From assembly GCA_041690355.1 (NCBI GenBank), contig JAWLHK010000002.1, forward strand, positions 310,001 to 374,000: 64,000 nucleotides of DNA, read 5' to 3'. The position numbers were made by a program, and so were the translations under genes. Below are positions 46,901-55,569 of the stretch, piece after piece; the first letter of the stretch is position 1; each line of letters starts with the position of its first letter. The stretch is from JAWLHK01 sp041690355 [NCBI: bacterium]. Lineage in GTDB: Bacteria; J088; JAWLBW01. The notes under the pieces were generated by a model. The model ran no database searches. It was not told the origin of the DNA and saw only the letters and a list, made by a program, of their open reading frames with translations.

Positions 46901-48492
46901 TCATCGTTCTGCTCGCGCTTCTCGGTTCGGCCCTGGTCGGCGCCCCGCTCTTCGTCATCATGGGTGCGACGACCATCGCGCTGTTCATCGCCTTCGGCGG
47001 CAGCCAGTACGAGCACCTGCACGGATTTCAGACGCTCGTCGTCTCGATGACCGACCTGACGACGAAGAACGTCTTCCTTGCAATTCCGTTCTTCATCGCC
47101 GCCGGCGCCGTCATGACCGAAGGGGGCATCGCCGGCCGCCTGATCCGCCTGGCGAAGGCCGTCGTCGGCTGGCTTCCAGGCGGGCTGGCGGTATCGACCG
47201 TCGGCTCGGCCATGATTTTCGCGGCCATCTCGGGCAGCAGCCCGGTGACGCTCATCGCCGTCGGCACGATCATGTTTCCCGCCCTGGTGCAGGCCGGCTA
47301 CCGCGAAAACTTCGCCCTCGGCCTGGTCACCAGCGCCGGCAGCCTCGGCATCCTGATTCCGCCCTCGGTACCGATGATCATCTACGCCCTGGCGGTCTCG
47401 GGGGTCCTCGACTCGCCGGTCGACGTGGGCGATCTGTTCCTCGGCGGCGTCGGACCGGGCCTGCTCATGGGCGGCCTGCTGGCCTTGTGGAGCGTCTGGC
47501 AGGGGATCCGCATGCCCGAGACCCGCATCCCGTTCTCCTGGGCGGAACTGCGGGATGCCGTGCGCGAGGGGATCTGGGCCCTGCTGCTTCCGGGCATCAT
47601 TCTGGGCGGCATCTACAGCGGCTTCTTCACGGCGACCGAGGCGGCCGCCGTCGCGCTCGTCTACTCCATCGTCGCCACGGTGTGGATCTACGGGGATCTC
47701 AAGCTGAGCCAGATTCCGTCGCTCTTCGTCGAGAGCGCCGTGCTGATCGGCTCGATCATCCTCATCATCGTCTTCTCGTTCTCGCTGAACGGATTCCTCG
47801 TCGAAGCCGAAGCGGCCGACTGGGTGCTGGCGCAGATCGACCGGATGGATCTGAGCCCGGCCGGATTCTTCCTGGTCCTCAACTTCTTCCTCATCATCAT
47901 CGGCGCGCTGATGGATCCGATTTCGGCCATCCTGATCTTTGCGCCGCTGCTCGCGCCCGTCGCCGCCGAACTCGGCATCGACCCGGTGCACCTGGGCGTC
48001 GTGTTCATCGTGAACATGGAGATCGGATACCTGACGCCCCCCGTCGCGACCAATCTCTTCGTGGCCGCCGCCGTGTTCCGCAAGTCCTTCGGGCAGGTGG
48101 CGAAGTCGGTGCTGCCGAGCCTGGGTTTCATGGTCGCCGGGCTGATCATCGTCATGTACGTGCCGACGGTCACCGTCGGTCTCGTCAACGTGCTGCACGA
48201 CCGCCCGTTCTACGTCGCCTTTCCCTGGGACGGCAAGCCGCAGGTTGCCGCTGAGGAAGAGGAAGATGCCGCCCCCGCGGCCGGCGGCGTGATGTCGCTG
48301 CAGGAGATGATGAGGGCGGCCAAGCAGAATGCCGAGGGAAGCGAGGTCGAGGCGAGCGTGAAGCCCGCCGACGCCCAGCCGCGCGTCATGTCGCTGCAGG
48401 AGATGATGAAGGCCGCCAAGGCGCAGGCCGAATCGGAATCCGCCGGCGAAGACGAAGCGGCTTCCGACGACGCCGGAGAGGAGACGCCGTGA
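46897..48492 (+). CDS. dctM: TRAP transporter large permease DctM (cassette 1) with duplicated C-terminal motif
   Basis: A 531-residue permease. The first about 450 residues match DctM (AIPFFIAAGAVMTEGGIAGRL, GSSPVTLIAVGTIMFPAL, LGVVFIVNMEIGYLTPPVATN). Residues about 450-531 are an unusual acidic, Ala/Glu-rich tail. Within it VMSLQEMMRAAK (465-476) is repeated as VMSLQEMMKAAK (497-508), a helical element spaced 32 residues apart. Ordinary DctM ends near 425-430. The tail probably faces the cytoplasm and could dock a partner (inference). The alpha/beta hydrolase gene overlaps its stop by four bases. Confidence 0.9.
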   Translation: MIIVLLALLGSALVGAPLFVIMGATTIALFIAFGGSQYEHLHGFQTLVVSMTDLTTKNVFLAIPFFIAAGAVMTEGGIAGRLIRLAKAVVGWLPGGLAVSTVGSAMIFAAISGSSPVTLIAVGTIMFPALVQAGYRENFALGLVTSAGSLGILIPPSVPMIIYALAVSGVLDSPVDVGDLFLGGVGPGLLMGGLLALWSVWQGIRMPETRIPFSWAELRDAVREGIWALLLPGIILGGIYSGFFTATEAAAVALVYSIVATVWIYGDLKLSQIPSLFVESAVLIGSIILIIVFSFSLNGFLVEAEAADWVLAQIDRMDLSPAGFFLVLNFFLIIIGALMDPISAILIFAPLLAPVAAELGIDPVHLGVVFIVNMEIGYLTPPVATNLFVAAAVFRKSFGQVAKSVLPSLGFMVAGLIIVMYVPTVTVGLVNVLHDRPFYVAFPWDGKPQVAAEEEEDAAPAAGGVMSLQEMMRAAKQNAEGSEVEASVKPADAQPRVMSLQEMMKAAKAQAESESAGEDEAASDDAGEETP

Positions 48493-49316
48493 GCCTCGAA
48501 GAGCGTACGCTGAAGACTTCCGACGGCCTCGACATGCACGTCCGCGTGTGGCGGGCCGCCGAACCGAAGGCGAATATTCTGCTCAGCCACGGCCACGGCG
48601 AACACGGCGGGCGCTACGAGCACGTCGCCGCGCACTTCAACGCCGAAGGCTGGACCGTCATCGTTCCCGACCACCGTGGCCATGGCCGCAGTGGGGGCGT
48701 GCGCGGCCACACGCCGCGCTGGTCCAACTACGTGGAGGATTTCGATCAGGTCGCCCGCGAGGTCGCCGGATCGGCGCTTCCGATGGCGCTCTTCGGCCAC
48801 TCCATGGGGGGTCTGATTGCGGCCTCCTATGCGCTTGCGCACGCCGACCGCCTGCGCGCGCTCGTCCTCTCGGCCCCGCTGCTGGGGCTGGCCATGCCGG
48901 TGCCGCCCATCAAGGCCGCCGTCGGCCGCCTGCTCTCGGGCGTCTGGCCGTCGCTCAACCTGCCCACCGGCCTCGATTCCAAGGCGGTCAGCCGCGACGC
49001 CGAAGTCGTGCGCAAGTACGAACAGGACCCCCTCGTGCACGACCGGGCCAGCACCCGCTGGTTCACCGAGATGATGGCGGCCATGGACGAGGTGCAGCGG
49101 CGCGCGGCAGAACACCGGCTCCCCATCCTCGTCTTCCACGGCGACGCCGATCGGCTGACCGATCTGGAAGGGTCGCGCCGTTTCTTCAGCGGGCTGACGG
49201 CCGAGCACCGGCACTTCAAGGTCTGGAACGGCCTCTACCACGAAATCTGCAACGAGCCCGAGCAGGAGCAGGTCATCGGCGAGATCGTCGCCTGGCTGCG
49301 CCCGCACCTCGCTTGA
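48489..49316 (+). CDS. Alpha/beta hydrolase, monoacylglycerol-lipase-like
   Basis: A 275-residue serine hydrolase of the hydrolase_4 family. Ser105 lies in GHSMGG, the Asp in VFHGDADRLTD and the His in GLYHEICNEP. The ILLSHGHGEHGGRYEHVA and VVPDHRGHGRSGG segments are typical of monoacylglycerol lipase-like enzymes. GTG start overlaps dctM by four bases, so it is the last gene of the first TRAP operon. It may act on an imported ester or on lipids; the pairing with a TRAP system is suggestive only. Confidence 0.88.
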   Translation: MSLEERTLKTSDGLDMHVRVWRAAEPKANILLSHGHGEHGGRYEHVAAHFNAEGWTVIVPDHRGHGRSGGVRGHTPRWSNYVEDFDQVAREVAGSALPMALFGHSMGGLIAASYALAHADRLRALVLSAPLLGLAMPVPPIKAAVGRLLSGVWPSLNLPTGLDSKAVSRDAEVVRKYEQDPLVHDRASTRWFTEMMAAMDEVQRRAAEHRLPILVFHGDADRLTDLEGSRRFFSGLTAEHRHFKVWNGLYHEICNEPEQEQVIGEIVAWLRPHLA

Positions 49317-49398
49317 GCCCCTGAGCCGGCCGCGGGGAAGGGGACCCTTCCGCTTAGCGGAGCCGCCCGTGGTATCCTGTGGTTTTGCAGGGGGAACC

Positions 49399-50196
49399 AT
49401 GTCCCGATTCCAGGCCAGTGACGGCATCACGCTCGCCTACCGGATTCAAGGCCGGCAAGAGGGCGATCCGCTGCTTCTCCTCCACGGTTTTCCGCTTTCT
49501 TCCGCGCTCTGGGATCGCGTACTCGCGCCGCTGGCCGCCTACGGCCCGGTCGTGACTCCCGACCTGCGCGGGTTCGGCGCTTCGGACGCGCCGGCCGGTC
49601 CGTACACGATGGAGCGCCTGGCCGATGACCTGGTGGAACTGCTCGACACGCTCGGCATCGAACGCGCCTGGGTAGCCGGCCATTCCATGGGCGGCTACGT
49701 CGCGCTGGCCTTGGCAGAAAAACATGCGCACCGGGTCGCCGGGCTCGGACTGCTCCACAGCCACCCCTATGCCGATACCCCCGAGCAGCGCGCCCGCCGG
49801 TATGCGCTTGGCGGCAGCATCTACAGTGACCGCGCGGTGTTCGACGAGACGACTCCCCGGAATCAGATCGGGGATCCCGACGGACGGCCCGACCTGGTGG
49901 CCGCAGCGCGCGCGCTCGTGCGCCAGGCCCACGGGCGCGCCATCGTCGCGGCCTCGGTGGGCATGGCCCTGCGGCCCGACCGGTCGGCGGTCTGGCGGTC
50001 GTTTGCAGGGCCCACGCTGCACGTCAGCGGGAGCGCCGACGGGATCATCCCGCCGGCGCGCGCTGCCCAGGTGCAGGCCGAACGGCCCCATGGCTTGCAT
50101 GTGGAGCTGGCGACGGGGCACCTGGGCATGCTCGAAGATCCGCCCGCCCTGGTTACGGCGCTCCTGCAGTGGTGGCGCCCCGGAACCCACGGCTGA
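49399..50196 (+). CDS. Alpha/beta hydrolase (AB hydrolase-1 family)
   Basis: A 265-residue enzyme. Oxyanion HGFP motif (LLLLHGFPLSSALWDRVL), nucleophile Ser96 in AGHSMGGYVALALAEKH, Asp in GSADGIIPP and His in ATGHLGMLE make a complete catalytic triad. It belongs to a large group of esterases, C-C hydrolases and haloperoxidase-like proteins, so the substrate is open. It is not overlapped by its neighbour and has its own AGGGGGAA ribosome site before ATG 49399. A TATCCT box (49373) is a weak promoter hint. Confidence 0.88.
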   Translation: MSRFQASDGITLAYRIQGRQEGDPLLLLHGFPLSSALWDRVLAPLAAYGPVVTPDLRGFGASDAPAGPYTMERLADDLVELLDTLGIERAWVAGHSMGGYVALALAEKHAHRVAGLGLLHSHPYADTPEQRARRYALGGSIYSDRAVFDETTPRNQIGDPDGRPDLVAAARALVRQAHGRAIVAASVGMALRPDRSAVWRSFAGPTLHVSGSADGIIPPARAAQVQAERPHGLHVELATGHLGMLEDPPALVTALLQWWRPGTHG

Positions 50197-50208
50197 CCCA
50201 AACAGCGT

Positions 50209-50237
50209 TTGACCCTCATCGGAGGCGCATGTTAGAT
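50209..50237 (+). promoter_or_regulatory. Promoter of the TatT / second TRAP operon
   Basis: TTGACC (50209-50214) and TTAGAT (50232-50237) with a 17-base spacer start about 12 bases after the preceding gene's stop codon. Confidence 0.6.
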
Positions 50238-50315
50238 TGAAGGTCCTTTGTTTTCAAGGGGCTGCGGGGCCATTGCTCCGTGCTCCGGATGCTCACTTCA
50301 CAGAACGTTTCCACC

Positions 50316-51176
50316 ATGCGTATCCGTTTCGCAGTTCTTGCCCTCGGACTCTCGCTGGCCGCCTGCGCCGGCGCCCAGAAGGCGGTCGTAACCCCGCTGG
50401 CCGGCGTCCCCTCCGGCGCCGACGCCGAGTCGCTCCGCAAGGCCGCCGATGAACTCTGGGAGCAGCGCCTCGACGAAAAGTCGCTGCGGGAGGCCATCGG
50501 CCTGTATGAACAGCTCTATGCGCTCGAGCCGGCCAACCCGGCGCTGCTCGATCGCCTGACGCGCGCCTACTACCTGGTCGGATACGCCTACACCGAAGAC
50601 GCCGAAGGCAAGATTGCCGCCCATGACCGGGGCCGGCAGTTCGGCCTGAAGCGCCTCGAGCTGCACTCCGGCTACAAGGAAGTCGTCGACGGGGGCGGCA
50701 GCATGCAGGACGCCGTGGCCCGCATCGACGACCCCGCCTACGTGCACGCGCTGCTCTTCACCTCGAGCAACTGGGGCTGGTGGGCCGAGCAGAAGGGCAT
50801 TTCGAAGGTCGCCTTCGACATCCCCAAGGTCAAGGCGCTCTTCCTGCGTGCCATGGCGCTCGACGAGACGTACCTGTGCGGCGGTCCGAAGCTGATGGCG
50901 GCCGCGTTCTATGCCAAGGCCGGTGCGTTCGGCGGCGACATGGAGCTCGCCCGGAAGTTCTACGAAGACGTCACGCAGGATGCGACCTGTCTCGACAACA
51001 AGGTTCTCTACGCACGGTTCTACGCCATCCCCCTCGACGATCAGCTGCTGTTTCACCGGCTGCTGACCGAAGTGGTCGAAGCCGAGGCCGATCCGGCGCT
51101 CGATCACAAACTTGAAAACGCCGTGGCCAAACGCAACGCCGCGGCCCTGCTCGCGCAGGAAAACGATCTGTTCTGA
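50316..51176 (+). CDS. TRAP-associated TatT-family lipoprotein
   Basis: A 286-residue predicted lipoprotein with MRIRFAVLALGLSLAACAG (lipobox LAAC) and helical TPR-like repeats. Segments such as LYEQLYALEPANPALLDRLTRAYYLVGYAY and KVKALFLRAMALDETYLCGGP match the TatT family. In Treponema pallidum the TatT protein forms a trimer that caps the DctP-like TatP protein. Here it lies directly before dctP (6 bases), as in other TRAP-TatT operons. Start: ATG 50316, chosen because the signal peptide begins there; an in-frame ATG at 50289 would add nine residues. Confidence 0.88.
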   Translation: MRIRFAVLALGLSLAACAGAQKAVVTPLAGVPSGADAESLRKAADELWEQRLDEKSLREAIGLYEQLYALEPANPALLDRLTRAYYLVGYAYTEDAEGKIAAHDRGRQFGLKRLELHSGYKEVVDGGGSMQDAVARIDDPAYVHALLFTSSNWGWWAEQKGISKVAFDIPKVKALFLRAMALDETYLCGGPKLMAAAFYAKAGAFGGDMELARKFYEDVTQDATCLDNKVLYARFYAIPLDDQLLFHRLLTEVVEAEADPALDHKLENAVAKRNAAALLAQENDLF

Positions 51177-51182
51177 GGTCCC

Positions 51183-52202
51183 ATGAAAACCACCCGTCTC
51201 CTGTCCCTGCTGCTTGGCCTGATCCTCCTTCTGCCGGCGAACCTTACGGCCGCCGAGAAGGTCTACAAGATCAAGTTCGGAACCCTGGCCCCCGACAACA
51301 CCCCCTGGTCGAAGCTCCTGCAGGAGTTCGATCAGAAGGTCTCGACCCGCTCGGGCGGCCGCGTCAAGACCAAGCTGTTTCTGAACGGCGTCATGGGCGA
51401 CGAACGGGCCATGCTGCAGAAGATGCGGTTCGGCCAGCTGACCGGAGGCGGCTTCTCGACGGGGGGCATCTCGACGGTCGTGCCCGAACTGCAGCTGCTC
51501 GAGCTCCCCTTTCTCTTCCGCAACAACGACGAGGTCGATTACGTGCTCGACAAGGTCGTGCGCGAAGACATGCAGGAGCTGCTTAAGAAGCGCGGCCTCT
51601 ACCTGCTCATGTGGGCCGAGAACGGCTGGCTCGACTTCGGCAACCAGACGCGTCCGGTCACGAAGCCCGAAGACCTGAAGGACATCAAGTGGTTCGCCCA
51701 GGAGAGCGACGTCATGTTCGCCTTCTGGGAGGCCCTCGGCGTGACCCAGGTGCCGCTGGCCGTGCCCGAGGTGCTGAGCGCCCTGCAGACAGGCCTCGTG
51801 GGCGGATACCACAACACCCCCGTGTTCGCGAGCGGCGCCCAGTGGTACTCACAGACGAAATACTGGACGATCAGCCACCACATCTACCAGCCGGCGGCCG
51901 TCGTCGTCGACCTGAAGTTCTGGAACAGCGCCCCCGATGACCTGAAGAAGATCGTGCTCGACGTCTCGGCCGAACTGGAACCGCGTGTGCGCTCCGAGGT
52001 GCGCGGCCTCGACGCCGACCTGCTCAAGGGCTTCAAGGAAAACGGCATCTCCATCAACGAATTGAACCCCGCTCAGCGCGCCGCCTTCGAGAAGATGACC
52101 GAGAAGGTGGGCGACAAGCTCGTGCAGAAGGGGGTCTTCTCGAAGGAGCTGTTGACCAAGGTGCGCACGGCCCTGGCCGAGTACCGGAAGGGGAAGAAGT
52201 GA
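51183..52202 (+). CDS. dctP: TRAP transporter substrate-binding protein DctP (cassette 2)
   Basis: A 339-residue periplasmic binding protein with a signal peptide (LLSLLLGLILLLPANLTAA). Family pattern: KIKFGTLAPDNTPWSKLL, LFLNGVMGDERAMLQKMRFGQ, LMWAENGWLDFGN and DLKDIKWFAQESDVMFAFW. Compared with cassette 1, the segment normally holding the ligand-binding arginine reads DIKWFAQE, so this subunit may bind a different type of ligand (inference). It overlaps dctQ by four bases. Confidence 0.93.
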   Translation: MKTTRLLSLLLGLILLLPANLTAAEKVYKIKFGTLAPDNTPWSKLLQEFDQKVSTRSGGRVKTKLFLNGVMGDERAMLQKMRFGQLTGGGFSTGGISTVVPELQLLELPFLFRNNDEVDYVLDKVVREDMQELLKKRGLYLLMWAENGWLDFGNQTRPVTKPEDLKDIKWFAQESDVMFAFWEALGVTQVPLAVPEVLSALQTGLVGGYHNTPVFASGAQWYSQTKYWTISHHIYQPAAVVVDLKFWNSAPDDLKKIVLDVSAELEPRVRSEVRGLDADLLKGFKENGISINELNPAQRAAFEKMTEKVGDKLVQKGVFSKELLTKVRTALAEYRKGKK

Positions 52203-52834
52203 GCGACGTCGCCGTTCCGGTGGCCGGGCCTGAGTCCGAACCGGCGCTCCCCCACGCCGTTCCCGAGATTGCCGAGCCGTCCCAGCCCCCTTCGGGGCCG
52301 ATCCTGCGCGTGCTGCACGCCCTCGACCGGCTCGTGCTGCGCGTTGAGCAGGGGCTGATTCTTCTCGTCGTCGTCGTCATGCTCGGTTCGGTCGTAATCC
52401 AGGTCGTCGGCCGCCTTCTCAATCAGAGCATCACCGGCGCCATGGAGACCAGCGTCTTCGGCATGCTGGCGCTCGCGCTGCTGTCGGCCAGCGTGACGAC
52501 CCACTACCGGCGGCATATCTCCATCGACATTCTTTCGCGCGCCATTCCGCCCCCGGCGCGCACGGTGCTCATGACGGGCATCAACCTGATCGGGGCCGTG
52601 CTGCTGCTCTATCTGGCCCGGGTGGCCTGGTTCTTCATGGCCGTCAACCGGGAGTTCGGCGACGTTTCGCCCGCGCTCAAGGTTCCCTACTGGTGGCTGC
52701 AGTCGCTGCTGCCGTTCGCCTTCGCCGTCATCGCCTGCCGCTTCTTTCTGCACTTTCTCGAAGACGGCAAGCGCGTGCTGACCCGTAACTGGCTGCCGCG
52801 GGATCTGCACGGGCACGCCGATATCCGCATGTAA
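52199..52834 (+). CDS. dctQ: TRAP transporter small membrane subunit DctQ (cassette 2)
   Basis: A 211-residue subunit with an Ala/Pro/Glu-rich N-terminal about 40 residues followed by four predicted helices: LVLRVEQGLILLVVVVMLGS, TSVFGMLALALLSASVTTHYR, INLIGAVLLLYLARVAWFF and SLLPFAFAVIACRFFLHFL. It bridges DctM and DctP. GTG start overlapping dctP by four bases; dctM follows after 11 bases. Unlike cassette 1 it has no large inserted segment. Confidence 0.9.
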   Translation: MSDVAVPVAGPESEPALPHAVPEIAEPSQPPSGPILRVLHALDRLVLRVEQGLILLVVVVMLGSVVIQVVGRLLNQSITGAMETSVFGMLALALLSASVTTHYRRHISIDILSRAIPPPARTVLMTGINLIGAVLLLYLARVAWFFMAVNREFGDVSPALKVPYWWLQSLLPFAFAVIACRFFLHFLEDGKRVLTRNWLPRDLHGHADIRM

Positions 52835-52845
52835 ACGAGTCTCCT

Positions 52846-54216
52846 GTGTCGACCAGTCTGATCATCACCCTTGTCTTCATCGCGCTCATGCTGACCGGAG
52901 CGCCGTTGTTTCTGGCCATTGCGGTCTCGACGGCCCTGTCGCTGGCGCTCATCGAAAGCGGCGGCGGGTTGTCGGAGCTGCTCGCCCTGCTCTGGTCGGG
53001 CTCCGAGACGATTCAGGAGAGCGAAGCGCTCTTCGGCGTCATGGCCCGGCTCGTCAACATCCCCCAGGAGATGTTCGACAAGACGACGGCCATGCCGATC
53101 ATGATCGCCATCCCGCTCTTCACGCTGGCCGGCACGATCATCACCGAGGGGCAGATTTCGAAGCGCCTCATCAACATCATCAAGGCCCTGTTCGGGTTTC
53201 TGCCGGCCGGGCTCGCCGTCGCCGCCCTGGTCGGATGCGCGTTCTTCGCCGCCCTCTCGGGCTCGAGCGCCGTGACGATCATGGCCATCGGCGGCATTCT
53301 CTATCCGGCCATGATGCGCGACGGGTACAGCGACCGCTTCTCGCTGGGCCTCATCACGACGGCCGGCGCCATCGGCATCCTGGCCCCGCCGAGCCTGCCG
53401 CTCATCATCTTCGGCGCCGTGAGCCAGGCCGATATCAACCAGCTCTTCATCGCCGGCATCGTGCCGATCATCGTCACCATCGGCGCCCTGTCGCTCTACT
53501 CCTTCTACTTCGTACTCACGAACAAAGAGGTCAAGCGCGAGCGCTTCTCGGGGGCCGAGGTGCTCACGACCCTGAAGTCCGGCGTCTGGTCCATGGCGTT
53601 TCCGCTCATCCTGCTCGTGACCATTTACGGGGGATACGCGACGCCGACCGAAGCGAGCGCCCTGGCCGTGCTATACGCCATCGTCGTCGAGGTCTTCATC
53701 CACCGCGCCATCCGGCTGCGCGATCTGTCGAAGCTCACGATCGAGACCATGGTGCTCGTGGGGGGCATTCTCTCCATTCTGCTCATCGCCCTGGCGTTCA
53801 CGTACTATCTGGCCGACCAGCAGGTGCCCGACAAGATGACGGCGCTGATGAAGGAGTACGTCTCGTCGAAGACCGGCTTCCTCATCGCGGTCAACATTCT
53901 GCTGCTCATCGTCGGCTGCCTGATGGACATCTTCAGCGCAATCCTCATCTTCGCGCCGCTCATCGTCCCGGTAGCCCTGGCCTACGACGTCGACCTCGTG
54001 CACTTGGGCATCATCTTCATCATCAACCTGGAAATCGGCTTCATCACACCGCCAATGGGGCTCAGCCTGTTCGTCTCGTCGAACTTTTTCCGCCGCCCCT
54101 CCAACGAGATCATCTACGCGACCCTGCCGTTCGTCATCATGCTCTTTCTGGCGCTGGGGGTCATCACCTTCGTGCCCGAAGTGAGCCTGTTTCTGGTGGA
54201 ACTCTCGAAGGGGTAG
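52846..54216 (+). CDS. dctM: TRAP transporter large permease DctM (cassette 2)
   Basis: A 456-residue permease of near-normal length, with about 12 predicted helices and family segments MIAIPLFTLAGTIITEGQIS, ALSGSSAVTIMAIGGILYPAM, GILAPPSLPLIIFGAVSQAD and GIIFIINLEIGFITPPMGLSL. It moves the substrate with a sodium gradient. GTG start. It has no C-terminal acidic tail, in contrast to the cassette 1 permease. No terminator is visible after it. Confidence 0.93.
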   Translation: MSTSLIITLVFIALMLTGAPLFLAIAVSTALSLALIESGGGLSELLALLWSGSETIQESEALFGVMARLVNIPQEMFDKTTAMPIMIAIPLFTLAGTIITEGQISKRLINIIKALFGFLPAGLAVAALVGCAFFAALSGSSAVTIMAIGGILYPAMMRDGYSDRFSLGLITTAGAIGILAPPSLPLIIFGAVSQADINQLFIAGIVPIIVTIGALSLYSFYFVLTNKEVKRERFSGAEVLTTLKSGVWSMAFPLILLVTIYGGYATPTEASALAVLYAIVVEVFIHRAIRLRDLSKLTIETMVLVGGILSILLIALAFTYYLADQQVPDKMTALMKEYVSSKTGFLIAVNILLLIVGCLMDIFSAILIFAPLIVPVALAYDVDLVHLGIIFIINLEIGFITPPMGLSLFVSSNFFRRPSNEIIYATLPFVIMLFLALGVITFVPEVSLFLVELSKG

Positions 54217-54300
54217 CTGTCAAGAGCCCGGCGACCGCCCGCCCCCCGAGGCCCCGCCGCTCCTTGCTTCCGTGGTGGAATGGAGGCAGGGAGGATGGTT

Positions 54301-54918
54301 ATGGGGCATATCCGCATTGCATTCCGTACATGGGCGGGGGCCGTGAGCCTCGTCGCGCTGGCCGCTTCGGGGGCCGGGGCGCAGCAGGTTGATCCGGCGC
54401 CCGAACCGTCGCCGTCGGAGGCCCCTTGGGGGAGCGCCGAGAGCGAACCCGATGCCGCCGGACGCATCGAAGGTGTGCCGCAGCCCGGCCCCGGCAACCA
54501 GGGGGTGCTCGGGACCCCCGAGGTGCAGGAAGACATCATCCGCCGCCCCGGCTACCAGGAACCCGGAACCGCGTCGACGGGCGAGCTCGTGCCGACGACC
54601 CCCGAAGCCGGGGGAAACGTCAATCAGCCGACCTTTCAGGAAGACGTGATCCCGGCCGATCCCGAGGCGCTGCCCCGGGCCCGCGAGCCCGAAGCGCCGG
54701 AAACGGACGCCGCACCCGGGGACGCGGAATCCGGCGCCGGCGCCGCGGTTCCCGATGCCGGCGCAGAGACCGATGTCGCGCCGACCCAGGTGCCCCGCGG
54801 CGAGCCGGATCGGCGCTTCGAGGCCTTTGAAATTCCCGTCCCGGCCCCGGGATTCAGCGAACCCGAACGTGGCGCGGGCCGGCTCGAGGGGGGGTTCGGC
54901 GTCGAGGGGGAATTCTGA
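54301..54918 (+). CDS. Secreted proline/glutamate-rich protein of unknown function
   Basis: A 205-residue exported protein: signal peptide MGHIRIAFRTWAGAVSLVALA ending at AGAQQ, then a low-complexity acidic Pro/Glu/Ala-rich region without domains. A QEDIIRRPGYQEP segment and a related QEDVIPADPEALP segment form a loose internal repeat. It is probably disordered and may tether or fill the periplasm. ATG 54301 is chosen because AGGGAGG lies six bases upstream; two in-frame ATGs at 54280 and 54295 are less suited. Coding is supported by the signal peptide and start signals. Confidence 0.6.
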   Translation: MGHIRIAFRTWAGAVSLVALAASGAGAQQVDPAPEPSPSEAPWGSAESEPDAAGRIEGVPQPGPGNQGVLGTPEVQEDIIRRPGYQEPGTASTGELVPTTPEAGGNVNQPTFQEDVIPADPEALPRAREPEAPETDAAPGDAESGAGAAVPDAGAETDVAPTQVPRGEPDRRFEAFEIPVPAPGFSEPERGAGRLEGGFGVEGEF

Positions 54919-54922
54919 CGGC

Positions 54923-54952
54923 TTGAACGGGCGCGCCGGGCTTCGCTACAAT
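54923..54952 (+). promoter_or_regulatory. Promoter of the Rieske protein gene
   Basis: TTGAAC (54923-54928) and TACAAT (54947-54952) with an 18-base spacer lie just after the preceding stop codon, about 46 bases before the ATG. Confidence 0.55.
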
Positions 54953-54997
54953 GTGCCCTTGCCCGCGGGCGCCTGCCCCCGGCCGCACAAGAGGCAC

Positions 54998-55345
54998 ATG
55001 AGCGAAGAGTGGAAGGATCTGGGCCCGGCCGACCTCGCCCCCGGCGAACACCGCGGCGTCAAGCTGGGGCGCGAAGAGTTCGTCCTGGTCGCCAACCTGG
55101 GGGGCGAGTACTGGGCCATCGACGACTGGTGCAACCACGCCGGCTGCCTGCTTTCGCACAGCCGCGTCGAGGGAGAGACCATCCTCTGCCACTGCCACTA
55201 TGCGGAATTCCACCTGAAAACCGGCGCCCTGCTGACCGAGCCGCGCATCTGCGAAGACCAGGCCCGCTATGAACTGCGGGTCGAGAACGGGCGGCTCTAC
55301 GGTCGCCGCCTGCCCGAGCCCGAACCCAGGCTGCTCGATTCCTGA
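54998..55345 (+). CDS. Rieske [2Fe-2S] ferredoxin-like protein
   Basis: A 115-residue protein of Rieske fold. The cluster ligands are in WCNHAGCLL (C-x-H) and LCHCHYAEF (C-x-x-H), with normal spacing for a small Rieske ferredoxin such as those of dioxygenases and nitrite reductase small subunits. No membrane anchor or signal peptide is seen, so it is a soluble electron carrier or subunit. No oxygenase or reductase gene is adjacent. The short leader carries an AGAGG ribosome site. The start at 54998 is set by homology. Confidence 0.92.
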   Translation: MSEEWKDLGPADLAPGEHRGVKLGREEFVLVANLGGEYWAIDDWCNHAGCLLSHSRVEGETILCHCHYAEFHLKTGALLTEPRICEDQARYELRVENGRLYGRRLPEPEPRLLDS

Positions 55346-55523
55346 CGATATCCGGTTCTACTGTCCAAAATCGGACATACGAGCTGTCGACAACCGTGAA
55401 GTTTCGCCTGGTTCGCTGTCGTCCTCGTCGCATCCATGAAGCAGGTTGGCACCTTCATCATCTTGCGGATATCCGTTCGCCTGAACGGTCACGCGATGAT
55501 ACTTGATAATATCGTCCTCTTAC

Positions 55524-55565
55524 GACTGATGACTCATGACTGCCGACTGCCGACTGACGCCTGGG
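55524..55565. repeat. Period-7 array (GACTGCC type) between convergent genes
   Basis: Units GACTGAT, GACTCAT, GACTGCC, GACTGCC, GACTGAC and GCCTGGG occupy 55524-55565, four bases before the minus-strand FecR stop at 55570. Read with the FecR gene the sequence after the stop begins GCGACCCAGGCGTCAGTC. This shares CAGGCGTCAGTC with the array at 6163. The rest of the interval (55346-55523) is moderately AT-rich, and no gene is seen. Confidence 0.85.
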
Positions 55566-55569
55566 TCGC

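Noticed and set aside
55346-55523. Small gene or riboswitch in the AT-richer gap after the Rieske gene
   Set aside because: Frames are short, lack ribosome sites and show no protein-like composition; only a loose GATATCCG inverted pair was seen.
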